A stretch of 64,000 nt of DNA from Oscillospiraceae bacterium (GCA_009777235.1 WRMH01000005.1:1-64000); one strand, 5' to 3'; counted from the stretch's first letter, positions 1-8,868 are shown. Made by a program: numbers and translations. Notes: a model not told the origin generated them from the letters alone.

Positions 1-171
1 ACAGGAGTTTGACAGTATTGAACATTTTATTCGTGAACTACATGAATATATTTCCTACTATAACAATCAGCGTATCAAGGCAAAACTAAAAGGACTAAGC
101 CCTGTGGAATACAGAACTCAATCCTTTTATGTTGCATAATAAATCTGTCCAACTTCTTGGGGTCACTTTAG
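1..171 (+). mobile_element. Right end of an IS3-family (IS150-like) insertion sequence
   Basis: The first 171 bases hold the 3' end of a transposase gene followed by a candidate terminal inverted repeat around 147-171 that contains TCTTGGGGTCACTTTA, typical of IS150-group ends. The left end lies outside the window, so element length, target duplication and activity cannot be judged. The holin-like toxin gene begins only 12 bases past the end of the element. Confidence 0.75.
2..139 (+). CDS. IS3-family transposase OrfB, C-terminal fragment (cut by window edge)
   Basis: The visible 45 residues read as the end of a DDE/rve integrase domain. The pattern is typical of IS150-type OrfB: a helix ending in HEYISYYNNQRI, then KLKGLSPVEYR, then the stop. 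The N-terminal part, including the first two catalytic acidic residues, lies outside the window. The protein would cut and join the IS ends. Whether the full gene is intact is unknown. Confidence 0.8.
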   Translation, partial: QEFDSIEHFIRELHEYISYYNNQRIKAKLKGLSPVEYRTQSFYVA

Positions 172-182
172 AACTGGGGCGG

Positions 183-266
183 TTATTTTCTGTCCATGCG
201 TTCTCTGAGCTTTATCATTAACGCCGCAAATGCGATAATCAATGTCAATGCTTCAAATAGTGTCAT
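183..266 (-). CDS. Putative holin-like toxin peptide (Hol-Tox family), 27 aa
   Basis: A 27-residue peptide starting MTLFEALTLIIAFAALMIKL and ending RERMDRK. It has one hydrophobic helix followed by a basic tail. The N-terminal M-T/S-x-x-EAL pattern and the charged C-terminus match the short Firmicute 'putative holin-like toxin' family, which resembles the membrane toxins of type I toxin-antitoxin systems. A very G-rich ribosome site (AAAGGGGGTGGGG) sits just before the ATG. The leader of about 70 bases from the promoter at 343-371 contains a CTCGC/GCGAG hairpin. The gene is too short for ordinary gene callers. No antisense RNA gene could be fixed from sequence alone, so the type I assignment is inference. 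Confidence 0.7.
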   Translation of the reverse strand: MTLFEALTLIIAFAALMIKLRERMDRK

Positions 267-342
267 AGCCCCACCCCCTTTCAGGGTGGCTAACCGCTAC
301 CGTCACAGCGCCTCGCTTGCGAGACGCAGCAACGCCGTACAT

Positions 343-371
343 ATTGTATTGCAAATCAATTAAGCTGTCAA
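343..371 (-). promoter_or_regulatory. Sigma-A promoter of the holin-like toxin gene
   Basis: On the minus strand TTGACA (366-371) and TACAAT (343-348) are separated by exactly 17 bases. Transcription would start near 336, giving an untranslated leader of about 70 bases that can fold. A strong promoter with a long structured leader is usual for type I toxin mRNAs. Confidence 0.65.
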
Positions 372-407
372 GCCCTCATTCCTTGACTGTGTTTAGCATA
401 TTTTCCC

Positions 408-1406
408 CTAAAATGCGGATTTGATCGCCGATTTTACAGCAGACTCGTCAAACGAAAACCCGGCTTTCTCGGCCGCCCAAAGCACGGCTCCGGCGACGGG
501 CGGAGCATCGAGGCATATATACCGGACTTGCCGCCCAAAGAGAGCTTTGGCAACTTGCCGCTCAATCATTTCATGTAATATTTTCACGGGCTGCTTTACA
601 AACACCGAACCGGCAAGAGTCACATATAAAGGAAGATCGGGCGAAAAATCCATATCCATAGCAAGCCGGGAGATAGCGCCGGCATACTGCGCGGCGGATT
701 CTGAGAGTATATCCAAAGCGGCGTCGTCGCCCAAAGCAGCGGCCTCAAAGACCATGCCGTTTAGCGCGGGGGAGTTATAAAGCTCGCTTTCGGCATAATA
801 AATGCGAGATATAGCCTGAGAGTAGTCCTCCCTGCGGGATATACCCAGCAGCTTAAAAAGCATATCGCGCATTATCGTAGGACGCCCGAGCTTATAGATT
901 TCGTTATACACCTCGCCGCAAACGCGCTCACCATACCAGGTGCCGCCGCCCCTGTCGTCGGTATACGCACCGAGCCCGCATGTGTCAAAAACCGTGCCGC
1001 CCCGGTCAATGGCGGCGAGCTTAAAGCCCGTGCCGTTGATGGCGCAAATCCCGGAGCCGCCCGGGCACCCGGCGGGTACGCCGAGTATGGCGTCATTGCA
1101 GACGATGTAATCTCGGATGCCTTGAGCGTCTATCATTTTGGAAATAATCTGTGCCTGAGGGGGCGTGTCCACTCCGGCAAGCCCCAAAACGGCAAAGGCT
1201 ATATCTTTTGCCGATATTCCGGCATCTCCCAAAACACGCGGCAAAAGCTCAAACAGCTTCTCTTCAAGCTCTGCAAACGAACCGTCCATGCCCTCATGAT
1301 TGAGCGAGCCGTAAACGGCCGCGCCGGCAAGTGTGCCGTGCTCGTCAAACACGGCAAGATGGCTTTTTGTCCCGCCGCCGTCAACTCCCAAAATGAATCT
1401 TTTCAT
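408..1406 (-). CDS. BadF/BadG/BcrA/BcrD-type ATPase, N-acetylglucosamine kinase-like
   Basis: A 332-residue protein of the ASKHA (actin/hexokinase fold) superfamily. The phosphate-1 loop GVDGGGTKS lies at residues 7-15, and a second nucleotide-binding segment, CAINGTGFKLAAID, lies near the middle. Family members with this layout and length phosphorylate N-acetylglucosamine or related amino sugars using ATP in the cytoplasm. The ATG at 1404-1406 is preceded by AAAGGA. The gene is transcribed divergently from the BMP transporter operon. That layout fits sugar or nucleoside salvage, but the substrate cannot be read from the sequence. BcrA-like subunits of other enzymes share the fold, so the kinase activity is by family. 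Confidence 0.75.
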   Translation of the reverse strand: MKRFILGVDGGGTKSHLAVFDEHGTLAGAAVYGSLNHEGMDGSFAELEEKLFELLPRVLGDAGISAKDIAFAVLGLAGVDTPPQAQIISKMIDAQGIRDYIVCNDAILGVPAGCPGGSGICAINGTGFKLAAIDRGGTVFDTCGLGAYTDDRGGGTWYGERVCGEVYNEIYKLGRPTIMRDMLFKLLGISRREDYSQAISRIYYAESELYNSPALNGMVFEAAALGDDAALDILSESAAQYAGAISRLAMDMDFSPDLPLYVTLAGSVFVKQPVKILHEMIERQVAKALFGRQVRYICLDAPPVAGAVLWAAEKAGFSFDESAVKSAIKSAF

Positions 1407-1598
1407 AATTATAAAATCCTTTCACCCTTTCCCGGATTTCGCATTGTAACCAATTTTACCACATTTTCACCAAAAATTTTAGCAGTTTTTTTTCAAAAAA
1501 ACTCTTTCTTTTCTCAAAAAAATGTTATACTATATAACGTAGTTAGTGACCGAAAAGTACAAAGCAAACAACAACATATAGACAGAAAGGATAAAAAA

Positions 1599-2771
1599 AT
1601 GAAAAAACTATTCGCAATTTTGCTCTGCATCGCGCTATGCTTCGCAACCGCAGCCCTTGCCGCGTGCGGCGGCGATACCGGTGACGGCGGCGACGCATCC
1701 GGCCTCACAAAGGACAACATAAAAATCGGATTTGTCCATATCACAGACCCATCCGACATGGGTTACACCTACAACCATGACCTCGGCACGCAAAAAATGG
1801 CGCAAAATATCGGCCTTAGTGACAGCCAAATTATCAACAAGTTCAACATACCCGAAGGCTCCGAATGTGAGACCGCCGTCCGTGAGCTTGTGGAAGCGGG
1901 CTGTAACATCATAGTCGCGACGAGCTTCGGACACGCGGACTACATGCTCACAGTGGCCGCCGAATATCCCGACATCGTATTTGCACATGCCACCGGATAC
2001 CATGCGCGTTTCATGGGGCTTGACAACTACCACAACTATTTCGTTGACATTTTCGAAGCCCGCTACCTTGCTGGTATCGCGGCGGGTCTCAAGACCGAGA
2101 CAAACAAGCTCGGCTATGTGGCGGCATTCCCGTTTGCCGAAGTCATCTCCGGCTACACCTCATTCTATCTTGGCGCAAAGAGCGTCAACCCGGACGTGAC
2201 GATGGAAGTCATGTACGCAAACAGCTGGCATGACCCGGCCACGGAAGCTCAGGTCGCGCAGGCTCTCATTGACCGAGGCGCAGACGTCATCAGCCAGCAC
2301 TCAGACTCCACCGCTCCCGCAACCACGGCAGAGGCAAACGGCGTATGGCACGTTGGCTACAACGCCGACATGATCCCCGCCGCGCCGAACGCATCTCTCG
2401 TTTCCGCGAGGGCTGACTGGAGCATTTACCTCACAATGCTCGTGCAAGATGTCCTTGACGGCAAAGATATTCCGGCAGACTGGTCAGAAGGCTTGGCGGC
2501 AAACGCTGTCTTCCTGTCTCCGCTCAATGACGCGATCGTAGCCGACGGCACAGCCGCAGCGATTGACGCGGCAAAAGCGCAAATCATCGGCGGCTTCCAT
2601 GTCTTTAGCGGCCACCTCAAAGACAATGACGGCAACAACGCAAAAATCACGACCTTTGAAGGCGACCTGATTTACGAGTTCACAGGACCCGATTCATACT
2701 TCATCGAGTCAAACGAGTTCTCCGCGCCCGACTTTAACCCCATCATCGAAGGCATATTCGTAATGGATTAA
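1599..2771 (+). CDS. BMP family ABC transporter substrate-binding lipoprotein
   Basis: A 390-residue periplasmic-binding-type lipoprotein. The signal peptide has a basic start, a hydrophobic core and a lipobox LAAC with the lipidated Cys at residue 23, followed by a Gly/Asp linker. The body shows the BMP/PnrA pattern: KIGFVHITDPSDMGYTYNHDLG, then EAGCNIIVATSFGHADY, then HATGYHARFMGLDNYHNYFVDIFEARYLAGIAAGL (quoted in part). Family members bind nucleosides or related ligands for the ATPase and two permeases encoded directly downstream. Reading continues upstream to 1122 without a stop, but the start at 1599 has the ribosome site AGAAAGG and gives the signal peptide. A TATACT box at 1526-1531 may be the -10 element; no good -35 is visible. 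Confidence 0.88.
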   Translation: MKKLFAILLCIALCFATAALAACGGDTGDGGDASGLTKDNIKIGFVHITDPSDMGYTYNHDLGTQKMAQNIGLSDSQIINKFNIPEGSECETAVRELVEAGCNIIVATSFGHADYMLTVAAEYPDIVFAHATGYHARFMGLDNYHNYFVDIFEARYLAGIAAGLKTETNKLGYVAAFPFAEVISGYTSFYLGAKSVNPDVTMEVMYANSWHDPATEAQVAQALIDRGADVISQHSDSTAPATTAEANGVWHVGYNADMIPAAPNASLVSARADWSIYLTMLVQDVLDGKDIPADWSEGLAANAVFLSPLNDAIVADGTAAAIDAAKAQIIGGFHVFSGHLKDNDGNNAKITTFEGDLIYEFTGPDSYFIESNEFSAPDFNPIIEGIFVMD

Positions 2772-2802
2772 AAAAGTCTCGCGAAAAAATCAAATTTTTA
2801 TC

Positions 2803-2830
2803 AAAAAGGGGGAGTACGCTCCCCCTTTTT
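2803..2830 (+). terminator. Intercistronic Rho-independent terminator after the BMP lipoprotein gene
   Basis: AAAAAGGGGGAG, the loop TACG, and CTCCCCCTTTTT form a hairpin with a T run. It lies between the binding-protein gene and its ATPase gene. It probably causes partial termination, so the binding protein is made in excess over the membrane complex. The following stretch to 2988 is GC-rich with further short inverted repeats (CACCTC/GAGGTG and CCCCGCTGCGCGAGCGTCGGGG-like) and no gene. Confidence 0.75.
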
Positions 2831-2988
2831 GTGATATAATGTTTGCTGACGCTGACACAGGCGGCGGCGGGCGCACCTCGGTATGAGGTGATCCCCGCTG
2901 CGCGAGCGTCGGGGCGCCGAGTGCCGACGGTGCGTTCGTCGCCGGCGGTTATGACTGCCAAACAAAAAAGTAGGTAGGGGAAAAGCAA

Positions 2989-4518
2989 TTGGAAAGCGCG
3001 ATAAAACTGCAAAACATATCAAAATCGTTCGGCGACGTCCGTGCGAACATAGACATTAACATGCAGTTTAACAAAGGAGAAATCCTTGCGATCCTCGGCG
3101 AAAACGGCTCGGGCAAAACAACCCTTATGAACATGATTTCCGGCATATACTTCCCGGATTCGGGCAGTATAATAGTGGACGGGCGCGAAGTCACGATCCG
3201 CTCGCCGCGAGACGCGTTCAGTCTCGGTATCGGCATGATACACCAGCATTACAAATTGGTCGAGGTGCTGACGGCGGCGGAGAATATTGTGCTCGGACTT
3301 CCCGGAAAAGGAAAACTTGACCGCGCGGCCGTTTCAGCAAAAATCAAGCAAATCAGCATGAGATACGGCTTTGACATCAACCCGGACAAAAAAGTCTATG
3401 ACATGTCCATATCCGAAAAGCAGACGGTGGAAATCGTCAAAACGTTGTATAGGGGCGCGTCAATATTGATCCTTGACGAGCCGACGGCGGTACTCACGCC
3501 GCAGGAAACCGACAGGCTCTTTTCGGTCATGCGCAATATGCGCGACGACGGCAAAGCGTTGATTATCATTACGCATAAACTAAACGAAGTCATGGCCGTC
3601 TCGTCAAAAGTAGCGGTGCTGCGAAAAGGCGAGTATATAGGCACGGTAGAAACGGCGAAGACAAGCTATAAGGAGCTTACAGAAATGATGGTGGGCAGGA
3701 CTATCAGCCTGAACATCGAAAGGCCGCCGCCCACAGGACAGCAAGACCGCCTTGAGCTTCGCAACATCACATGCCTCAACGAAGAGGGAATACCCGCGCT
3801 CGACAATGTTTCATTTACCGCAAAAAGCGGAGAGATACTCGGCGTCGCGGGCGTCGCGGGCAGCGGCCAAAGAGAGCTTTGCGAAGCCATTGCCGGGCTT
3901 TATCCGATATTATCCGGCGAAATAGACTATTATCCGCCGGGCAGCGACAAAACGCAGCCGATTGTCGGCAAAACCCCAAAAAATATCAGGAAAATGGGTA
4001 TCGTGCTGGCGTTTGTGCCGGAGGATCGGCTCGGAATGGGGCTCGTCGCCAATATGCACATGGTAGACAATATGCTGCTCAAAGGCTATCGCAAGGGATT
4101 TCCCGTTTTTGCCGACCGCAAGCCGCCAAAGAAACTCGCCGAAAACATTATAAAAAGCCTTGATGTCGTCGCCCCGGGCGTCTACACCCCGATACGCCGC
4201 TTATCCGGCGGCAATGTGCAAAAGGTGCTTTTGGGGCGCGAAATATCCTCTCAGCCCACAGTCCTCATCGCCGCGTACCCCGTGCGCGGGCTTGATATAA
4301 ATTCATCGTTTACGGTATATAATCTATTGAACGAAGAAAAGAAGAAAGGCGCGGCGGTCATCTATATCGGCGAAGACCTTGACATTATGCTTGAGCTGTG
4401 CGACCGCATTGTGGTGCTGTGCGGCGGAAAAGTCAGCGGCATAGCGGACGCGCAAAGCATAACAAAAGAAGAAATCGGAATGCTCATGACAAACTTGCCC
4501 GACGCGAGATTACCGTGA
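2989..4518 (+). CDS. ABC importer ATPase with two nucleotide-binding domains (nucleoside/sugar type)
   Basis: A 509-residue tandem ATPase of the RbsA/NupO type that powers the BMP importer. Domain 1 has Walker A GENGSGKTT (37-45), a signature-like MSISEKQ and Walker B LILDEPTAVL. Domain 2 has the degenerate Walker A GVAGSGQREL, signature LSGGNVQK and a Walker B-like AAYPVRGLD, as is usual for the second half of this family. The start codon is TTG at 2989, with GGTAGGGG upstream; no in-frame ATG fits. The permease genes follow directly. Domain 2's altered Walker motifs suggest it is regulatory or weakly active, by analogy with the family. Confidence 0.88.
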   Translation: MESAIKLQNISKSFGDVRANIDINMQFNKGEILAILGENGSGKTTLMNMISGIYFPDSGSIIVDGREVTIRSPRDAFSLGIGMIHQHYKLVEVLTAAENIVLGLPGKGKLDRAAVSAKIKQISMRYGFDINPDKKVYDMSISEKQTVEIVKTLYRGASILILDEPTAVLTPQETDRLFSVMRNMRDDGKALIIITHKLNEVMAVSSKVAVLRKGEYIGTVETAKTSYKELTEMMVGRTISLNIERPPPTGQQDRLELRNITCLNEEGIPALDNVSFTAKSGEILGVAGVAGSGQRELCEAIAGLYPILSGEIDYYPPGSDKTQPIVGKTPKNIRKMGIVLAFVPEDRLGMGLVANMHMVDNMLLKGYRKGFPVFADRKPPKKLAENIIKSLDVVAPGVYTPIRRLSGGNVQKVLLGREISSQPTVLIAAYPVRGLDINSSFTVYNLLNEEKKKGAAVIYIGEDLDIMLELCDRIVVLCGGKVSGIADAQSITKEEIGMLMTNLPDARLP

Positions 4519-4541
4519 TAGGTTTTTTGGAGATTGCCAAT

Positions 4542-5792
4542 ATGCAAGACGAAAACATTAAAACAAAAACCCCCGACGCCCACCGCAAAACCCGGAAAGA
4601 GCCGTTTGTCCGCATTGTCAAGCGCTCTGACATACAAAGGGCAAAAGCCTGGATGATACGCGTTGGCGCGATAATACTCGCCATGTGTGTCGGCGGCATT
4701 ATCGTCCTTTTGATGGGTCATAACCCGTTTGCGGTATATTCCGCCATGTTTACGGGTTCTTTTGCGACGGCGACGTCTCGAAGCGAAACCATAAAGACCG
4801 CGGTGCCGCTGCTCGGAGCTGCCATAGCTATTGCGCCGAGCTTTCGGATGCGCTTTTGGAACATAGGCGCGGAGGGGCAAATATTGGTCGGAGCCGTCGC
4901 CGCGACATATTTTGCGTTATATGTAAAAACAATGCCGTCGGTAATGCTTCTGCTTGCAATGATGCTTGCCGCAATGGTGGCGGGAGGCATATGGGGGCTG
5001 ATACCGGGATTTTTCAAGGCAAAATGGGGGACGAACGAAACGCTCTTTACGCTCATGCTAAACTATATCGCGTTGGAACTGACAAAATATTTCCAGCACG
5101 GGCCGTGGAGAAACCCCATGAGCGGAGGCTTCCCGAAGATTGCCATGTTTGACAACGCCGCGAGACTGCCAAAGCTGGGGATCGCGGGTATATTTGACGT
5201 GCATATCGGCTGGATATTCGTGCTGGTGCTTGCCGTGCTCATGCTGATTTATTTAAGGCACACAAAGCAGGGATATGAGATTGCCGTCGTCGGCGAGTCC
5301 GAACGCACGGCGCGGTATGCCAGTATGAATGTAGGCAAAATCATAATGCGCACGGTTTTCATATCGGGAGCTATCGCGGGGCTTGTCGGCTTCTTGCTGG
5401 TATCCGGTGCAAACGGCACACTTAGCGACTCGACGGCGGGCGGCGTGGGCTTTACGGCTATTTCCGTGGCGTGGCTGGCAAAGCTAAACCCGATAGTTAT
5501 GATTTTTATCGCGCTCTTTATCGCGGTTTTGAGCAAAGGCTCAAACACGATACAGACAAATTTCAAAATACCGGCTTCGGCGGCGGACGTGCTGACGGGC
5601 ATAATCTTGTTCTTTATGCTCGGCTGCGAGTTTTTTATAAACTACAAACTGATATTTCGCGGAGTCCCCTCCGCAGAGAGCACTCCGCCCGATAGCACTG
5701 CGCCCTCGCCAGAAGTCACTGCGCCAGACAGCGCGGCGCCATCGCCAGAAGTCACTGCGCCTGATGGCGCAGTTGGAGAGGAGGCAGAATAA
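4542..5792 (+). CDS. ABC importer permease, BPD_transp_2 family (first subunit)
   Basis: A 416-residue inner-membrane permease with about eight to ten hydrophobic segments. The family landmarks are NIGAEGQILVGA, GTNETLFTLMLNYIA and ADVLTGIILFFMLG. It pairs with the permease starting at 5793 to form the channel of the BMP importer. Reading is open from 4398, inside the ATPase gene; the ATG at 4542, with GGAG upstream, gives the expected cytoplasmic start. The C-terminus carries an unusual hydrophilic tail with two copies of SPEVTAPD separated by related residues, coded by a ~39-base tandem repeat at about 5695-5775. The tail is not part of the transport fold. Confidence 0.87.
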   Translation: MQDENIKTKTPDAHRKTRKEPFVRIVKRSDIQRAKAWMIRVGAIILAMCVGGIIVLLMGHNPFAVYSAMFTGSFATATSRSETIKTAVPLLGAAIAIAPSFRMRFWNIGAEGQILVGAVAATYFALYVKTMPSVMLLLAMMLAAMVAGGIWGLIPGFFKAKWGTNETLFTLMLNYIALELTKYFQHGPWRNPMSGGFPKIAMFDNAARLPKLGIAGIFDVHIGWIFVLVLAVLMLIYLRHTKQGYEIAVVGESERTARYASMNVGKIIMRTVFISGAIAGLVGFLLVSGANGTLSDSTAGGVGFTAISVAWLAKLNPIVMIFIALFIAVLSKGSNTIQTNFKIPASAADVLTGIILFFMLGCEFFINYKLIFRGVPSAESTPPDSTAPSPEVTAPDSAAPSPEVTAPDGAVGEEAE

Positions 5793-6791
5793 ATGTTTGA
5801 CTTCCTAAACCCCGACAACCTTATGAATTTCTTCGTTGCGGCAATCCTCGCCGGCACACCCTTGCTCTTTGGCACGCTCGGCGAAATCCTCACGGAAAAA
5901 TCCGGCAACCTAAACCTCGGCGTTCAAGGCATGATGTTCATGGGCGCGCTCGGCGGATTTGCCGGGGCTTACTACTATGAGCAAATGGCGGCGCAGCCGG
6001 TAGCCGTTATATCCGTACTGATCGCCGTAATCTGCGCTTTTCTGACGGCGGCGTTCGGCGCGTTTCTCTATAGCGTGCTGACAATTTCCATGCGGGCAAA
6101 CCAAAACGTCACGGGTCTCGCGCTCACCATATTCGGCACGGGCTTTGCAAACTTTTTTGGAGAAGCCATCAGCTTTGCGGCGGGCGGCTACGCGGCGGTG
6201 TCGAGCGAGACAAAGACAATATTCAACACAGGTATTCCGGGTTTAGCGGATATTCCGATAATAGGAAAGATACTCTTCTCATATAACTTTCTGGTTTATT
6301 TTGCCATACTTACGGCGATTATTTTGGCGTGGTTTTTAAACCGCAGCAGAGCCGGCCTCAATCTGCGGGCAGTGGGTGAAAGCCCCGCCACGGCGGACGC
6401 CGCGGGCATAAACGTCACGCGATATAAATATCTCGCCACGGTTATCGGCGGGGGCATATGCGGGCTTGGCGGCCTGTATATAGTAATGAATTCCTCAAAC
6501 GGCGTCGGCGGCGTTTGGACGTTCAATCTCATAAGCTATCAAGGCTGGATTGCCGTCGCGCTCGTGATTTTTGCCACTTGGAGTCCCGCCCGCGCACTGT
6601 GGGGGAGCTTGATTTTCGGCGCTTTGTCGGTCATGAGGCTGTACATACCGCTTGGCATACCGGCGCAAATATATGATATGTTCCCATACATAGCGACGAT
6701 AGCCGTCATAATAGGGGTGAGTATGCGCCGCAGACGCGAAAACCACCCGCCAGACAGCCTCGGCATCGCGTATTTCAGAGAAGAACGATAA
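5793..6791 (+). CDS. ABC importer permease, BPD_transp_2 family (second subunit)
   Basis: A 332-residue membrane protein with about nine hydrophobic segments. It starts directly after the stop codon of the first permease, with GAGGAGG-like sequence before the ATG, which implies translational coupling. The conserved motifs TEKSGNLNLGVQGMMFMGAL and GLNLRAVGESPATADAAGINV match the second permease of nucleoside/BMP importers. It completes the set of lipoprotein (1599), ATPase (2989) and two permeases. The short basic tail after the last membrane segment is cytoplasmic. The ligand cannot be assigned from sequence; nucleosides are the best-supported class by family. Confidence 0.88.
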   Translation: MFDFLNPDNLMNFFVAAILAGTPLLFGTLGEILTEKSGNLNLGVQGMMFMGALGGFAGAYYYEQMAAQPVAVISVLIAVICAFLTAAFGAFLYSVLTISMRANQNVTGLALTIFGTGFANFFGEAISFAAGGYAAVSSETKTIFNTGIPGLADIPIIGKILFSYNFLVYFAILTAIILAWFLNRSRAGLNLRAVGESPATADAAGINVTRYKYLATVIGGGICGLGGLYIVMNSSNGVGGVWTFNLISYQGWIAVALVIFATWSPARALWGSLIFGALSVMRLYIPLGIPAQIYDMFPYIATIAVIIGVSMRRRRENHPPDSLGIAYFREER

Positions 6792-6824
6792 TAAACAAAT
6801 CAAAACATCAAACAGGAGTTAAAA

Positions 6825-7139
6825 ATGTGGAGCAATAAAGAATCAAATGCCCCCCCGTGGCCAAAAACCGAAGACGGCGAGCCCGTGCCGCCCGTATATT
6901 TAGACCATGTGTCGGGCGGGCCGCTTGACGTTGAAGTTGCGCTAAACCTGCTCAAAGCATATGAAATACCGTATATCAGCGAGCTTCCAAACAACGGGTC
7001 TTTTGGCAAAATGATATTCGGGCGTGCTCCCAGCGGAATGGAAATATATGTTCCCGAAACCATGTTTGAGGATGCGCAAAACATATTAAACGCCGAGCCG
7101 GTATTAGAGGATTTTGAAGCAGAAGGAGGCGATTTCTGA
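6825..7139 (+). CDS. Small DUF2007-like putative signal-transducing protein
   Basis: A 104-residue soluble protein with no membrane segment. The centre (DVEVALNLLKAYEIPYISELPNN, quoted in part) and the end (MEIYVPETMFEDAQNILNAEP) resemble the DUF2007 fold: a short ferredoxin-like alpha/beta unit in which a VPE..(x)EDAQ.IL helix is typical. AGGAG lies before the ATG. It sits 33 bases after the importer operon and one base before the mutase start, so it is probably cotranscribed with both. Function unknown. Confidence 0.6.
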   Translation: MWSNKESNAPPWPKTEDGEPVPPVYLDHVSGGPLDVEVALNLLKAYEIPYISELPNNGSFGKMIFGRAPSGMEIYVPETMFEDAQNILNAEPVLEDFEAEGGDF

Positions 7140-7140
7140 T

Positions 7141-8868
7141 ATGGATTATCGCGTGGAATATGAAAAATGGTTAAACAGCCCGGCTTTGAGCGAAGCTGAA
7201 AAAAAAGAGCTTCAAAGCATAAAAGGCGATGAAAAAGAGATAAAAAGCCGCTTTTTTGATATGCTGGAGTTTGGCACCGGCGGACTGCGCGGCATCATGG
7301 CGGTCGGGCTTTTTCGCATGAACGCCCACGTCATACGCCACGCCACGCAAGCTCTCGCCGAGCTCGTCCTCGAAGAACCGGTGCAAAATGAAAAAGAAAA
7401 ATGCGTGGCAGTTTGTTTTGACTCGCGCAACGACAGTGACACATTCGCAAAGGCCGCGGCATCGGTCATTGCCGGAAACGGCATAAAAGCGCGGATATTT
7501 GACGGGCTTCGCCCAACGCCGGAGCTGTCGTTTGCGATACGCGAGTACGGTTGCATAGCGGGAGTCAATGTCACGGCGAGCCACAATCCAAAAGAATACA
7601 ACGGATTTAAGGTCTATTGGGCGGACGGGGCGCAATTGCCGCCGCGCCACGCGGATATTGTCTCGCAAAAAATGAGCGCTCTGGATATATTTGACTCCAT
7701 AAAGACAATGGATTTTGACAAAGCGGTAGAGCAGGGGCTTATTACCGTGATGGGCGCGGAAACCGACGAGCTTTTCTTAGAAAAAGTCATGGAGCAGGCA
7801 AAAAACAAAGACGCGGTCAAAGCGGTCGCGGACACATTTAAGCTCGTTTACACGCCGTTTCACGGAGCGGGATATAAATTAGTGCCCGAAGCGTTAAAAA
7901 GGCTCGGAATAAAGCATATTTTCTGCGAGCCGGAGCAGATGAAAATTGACGGGGCGTTTCCGACGGTGGCGTCGCCAAACCCGGAAAACCCGGAGGGCTT
8001 CGCGCTTGCCATAGAGCTTGCGAAGAAAAACGACGCCGCGCTCATAATCGGGACAGACCCGGACGCGGATCGCGTCGGCATAATGGTGCGCGACAATGCC
8101 GGGCGGTATATTACCCTCACGGGCAACCAAACGGGCGTATTGCTGCAAGATTACATAATCGGCGTTTGCCGCCGCACAGATACGATGCCAAAAAACCCGG
8201 CGGTGATAAAATCGCTTGTGACGACGGAAATGGCAAGAGTTATAGCGGAGCAAAACGGCGTCGCCTGCTACGACACATTCACGGGCTTTAAATTCATGGC
8301 GGAAAAGAAAAACGCGATAGAATCGGATAATTCGCACAAAGTCATATACTCGTTTGAGGAAAGCTACGGCTACATGGCCGGCGATTATGTGCGCGACAAA
8401 GACGCCGTGACCGCGTCAATGCTTATAGCGGAGATGGCGGCGTGGTATGCCGGGCAAAACATGACCTTGTACGACGCGGTGCAAAAGCTCTACGAAAAAT
8501 ACGGTTATTTTGCGGAAGAAACAAAAAACCTTGTAATGCCGGGTCTCGACGGGCTTGAGAAAATGAAAAAGCTGATGGCAAATCTGCGGGAAACACCGCC
8601 TGACGCGATAGCCGGTCAAAAAGTTACAATGATACGCGACTACAGCGGCGGAACTGAGCTTGACGTAGTTTCCGGCGTGACAAAAGAGATCGAACTTAGC
8701 GGTTCAAATGTGCTGCGCTACGGTATCGAGGACAAGACACATCTCATAGTGCGCCCGTCGGGTACGGAGCCGAAAGTAAAGGTATATATACTTGCCTGCG
8801 GTTCGGATAAAGCCGAATGTGACGCGAAAATAAAAAAATACTCTGCTTGGGCGGAAAGTTTGCGATGA
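7141..8868 (+). CDS. Phospho-sugar mutase (phosphoglucomutase/phosphomannomutase family)
   Basis: A 575-residue alpha-D-phosphohexomutase that interconverts hexose-1- and hexose-6-phosphates (or pentose phosphates) in the cytoplasm. The phosphoserine loop TASHNPKEYNG has the catalytic Ser at 147. The metal loop DPDADR begins at residue 306. The sugar-binding SFEESYGY lies further on, and the phosphate-binding RPSGTEP is at about 538-544. The ATG at 7141 follows AAGGAGG; the earlier in-frame start at 7114 would overlap the previous gene and has no better site. The length fits the long Firmicute PgcA-like group. The neighbouring nucleoside importer makes ribose-phosphate use conceivable, but sequence does not decide it. 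Confidence 0.9.
   Translation: MDYRVEYEKWLNSPALSEAEKKELQSIKGDEKEIKSRFFDMLEFGTGGLRGIMAVGLFRMNAHVIRHATQALAELVLEEPVQNEKEKCVAVCFDSRNDSDTFAKAAASVIAGNGIKARIFDGLRPTPELSFAIREYGCIAGVNVTASHNPKEYNGFKVYWADGAQLPPRHADIVSQKMSALDIFDSIKTMDFDKAVEQGLITVMGAETDELFLEKVMEQAKNKDAVKAVADTFKLVYTPFHGAGYKLVPEALKRLGIKHIFCEPEQMKIDGAFPTVASPNPENPEGFALAIELAKKNDAALIIGTDPDADRVGIMVRDNAGRYITLTGNQTGVLLQDYIIGVCRRTDTMPKNPAVIKSLVTTEMARVIAEQNGVACYDTFTGFKFMAEKKNAIESDNSHKVIYSFEESYGYMAGDYVRDKDAVTASMLIAEMAAWYAGQNMTLYDAVQKLYEKYGYFAEETKNLVMPGLDGLEKMKKLMANLRETPPDAIAGQKVTMIRDYSGGTELDVVSGVTKEIELSGSNVLRYGIEDKTHLIVRPSGTEPKVKVYILACGSDKAECDAKIKKYSAWAESLR

Noticed and set aside
1122..1598. In-frame extension of the BMP lipoprotein gene into the divergent kinase gene
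   Set aside because: It runs antisense through the kinase N-terminus and would bury the signal peptide. The ATG at 1599 has its own ribosome site and lipobox.
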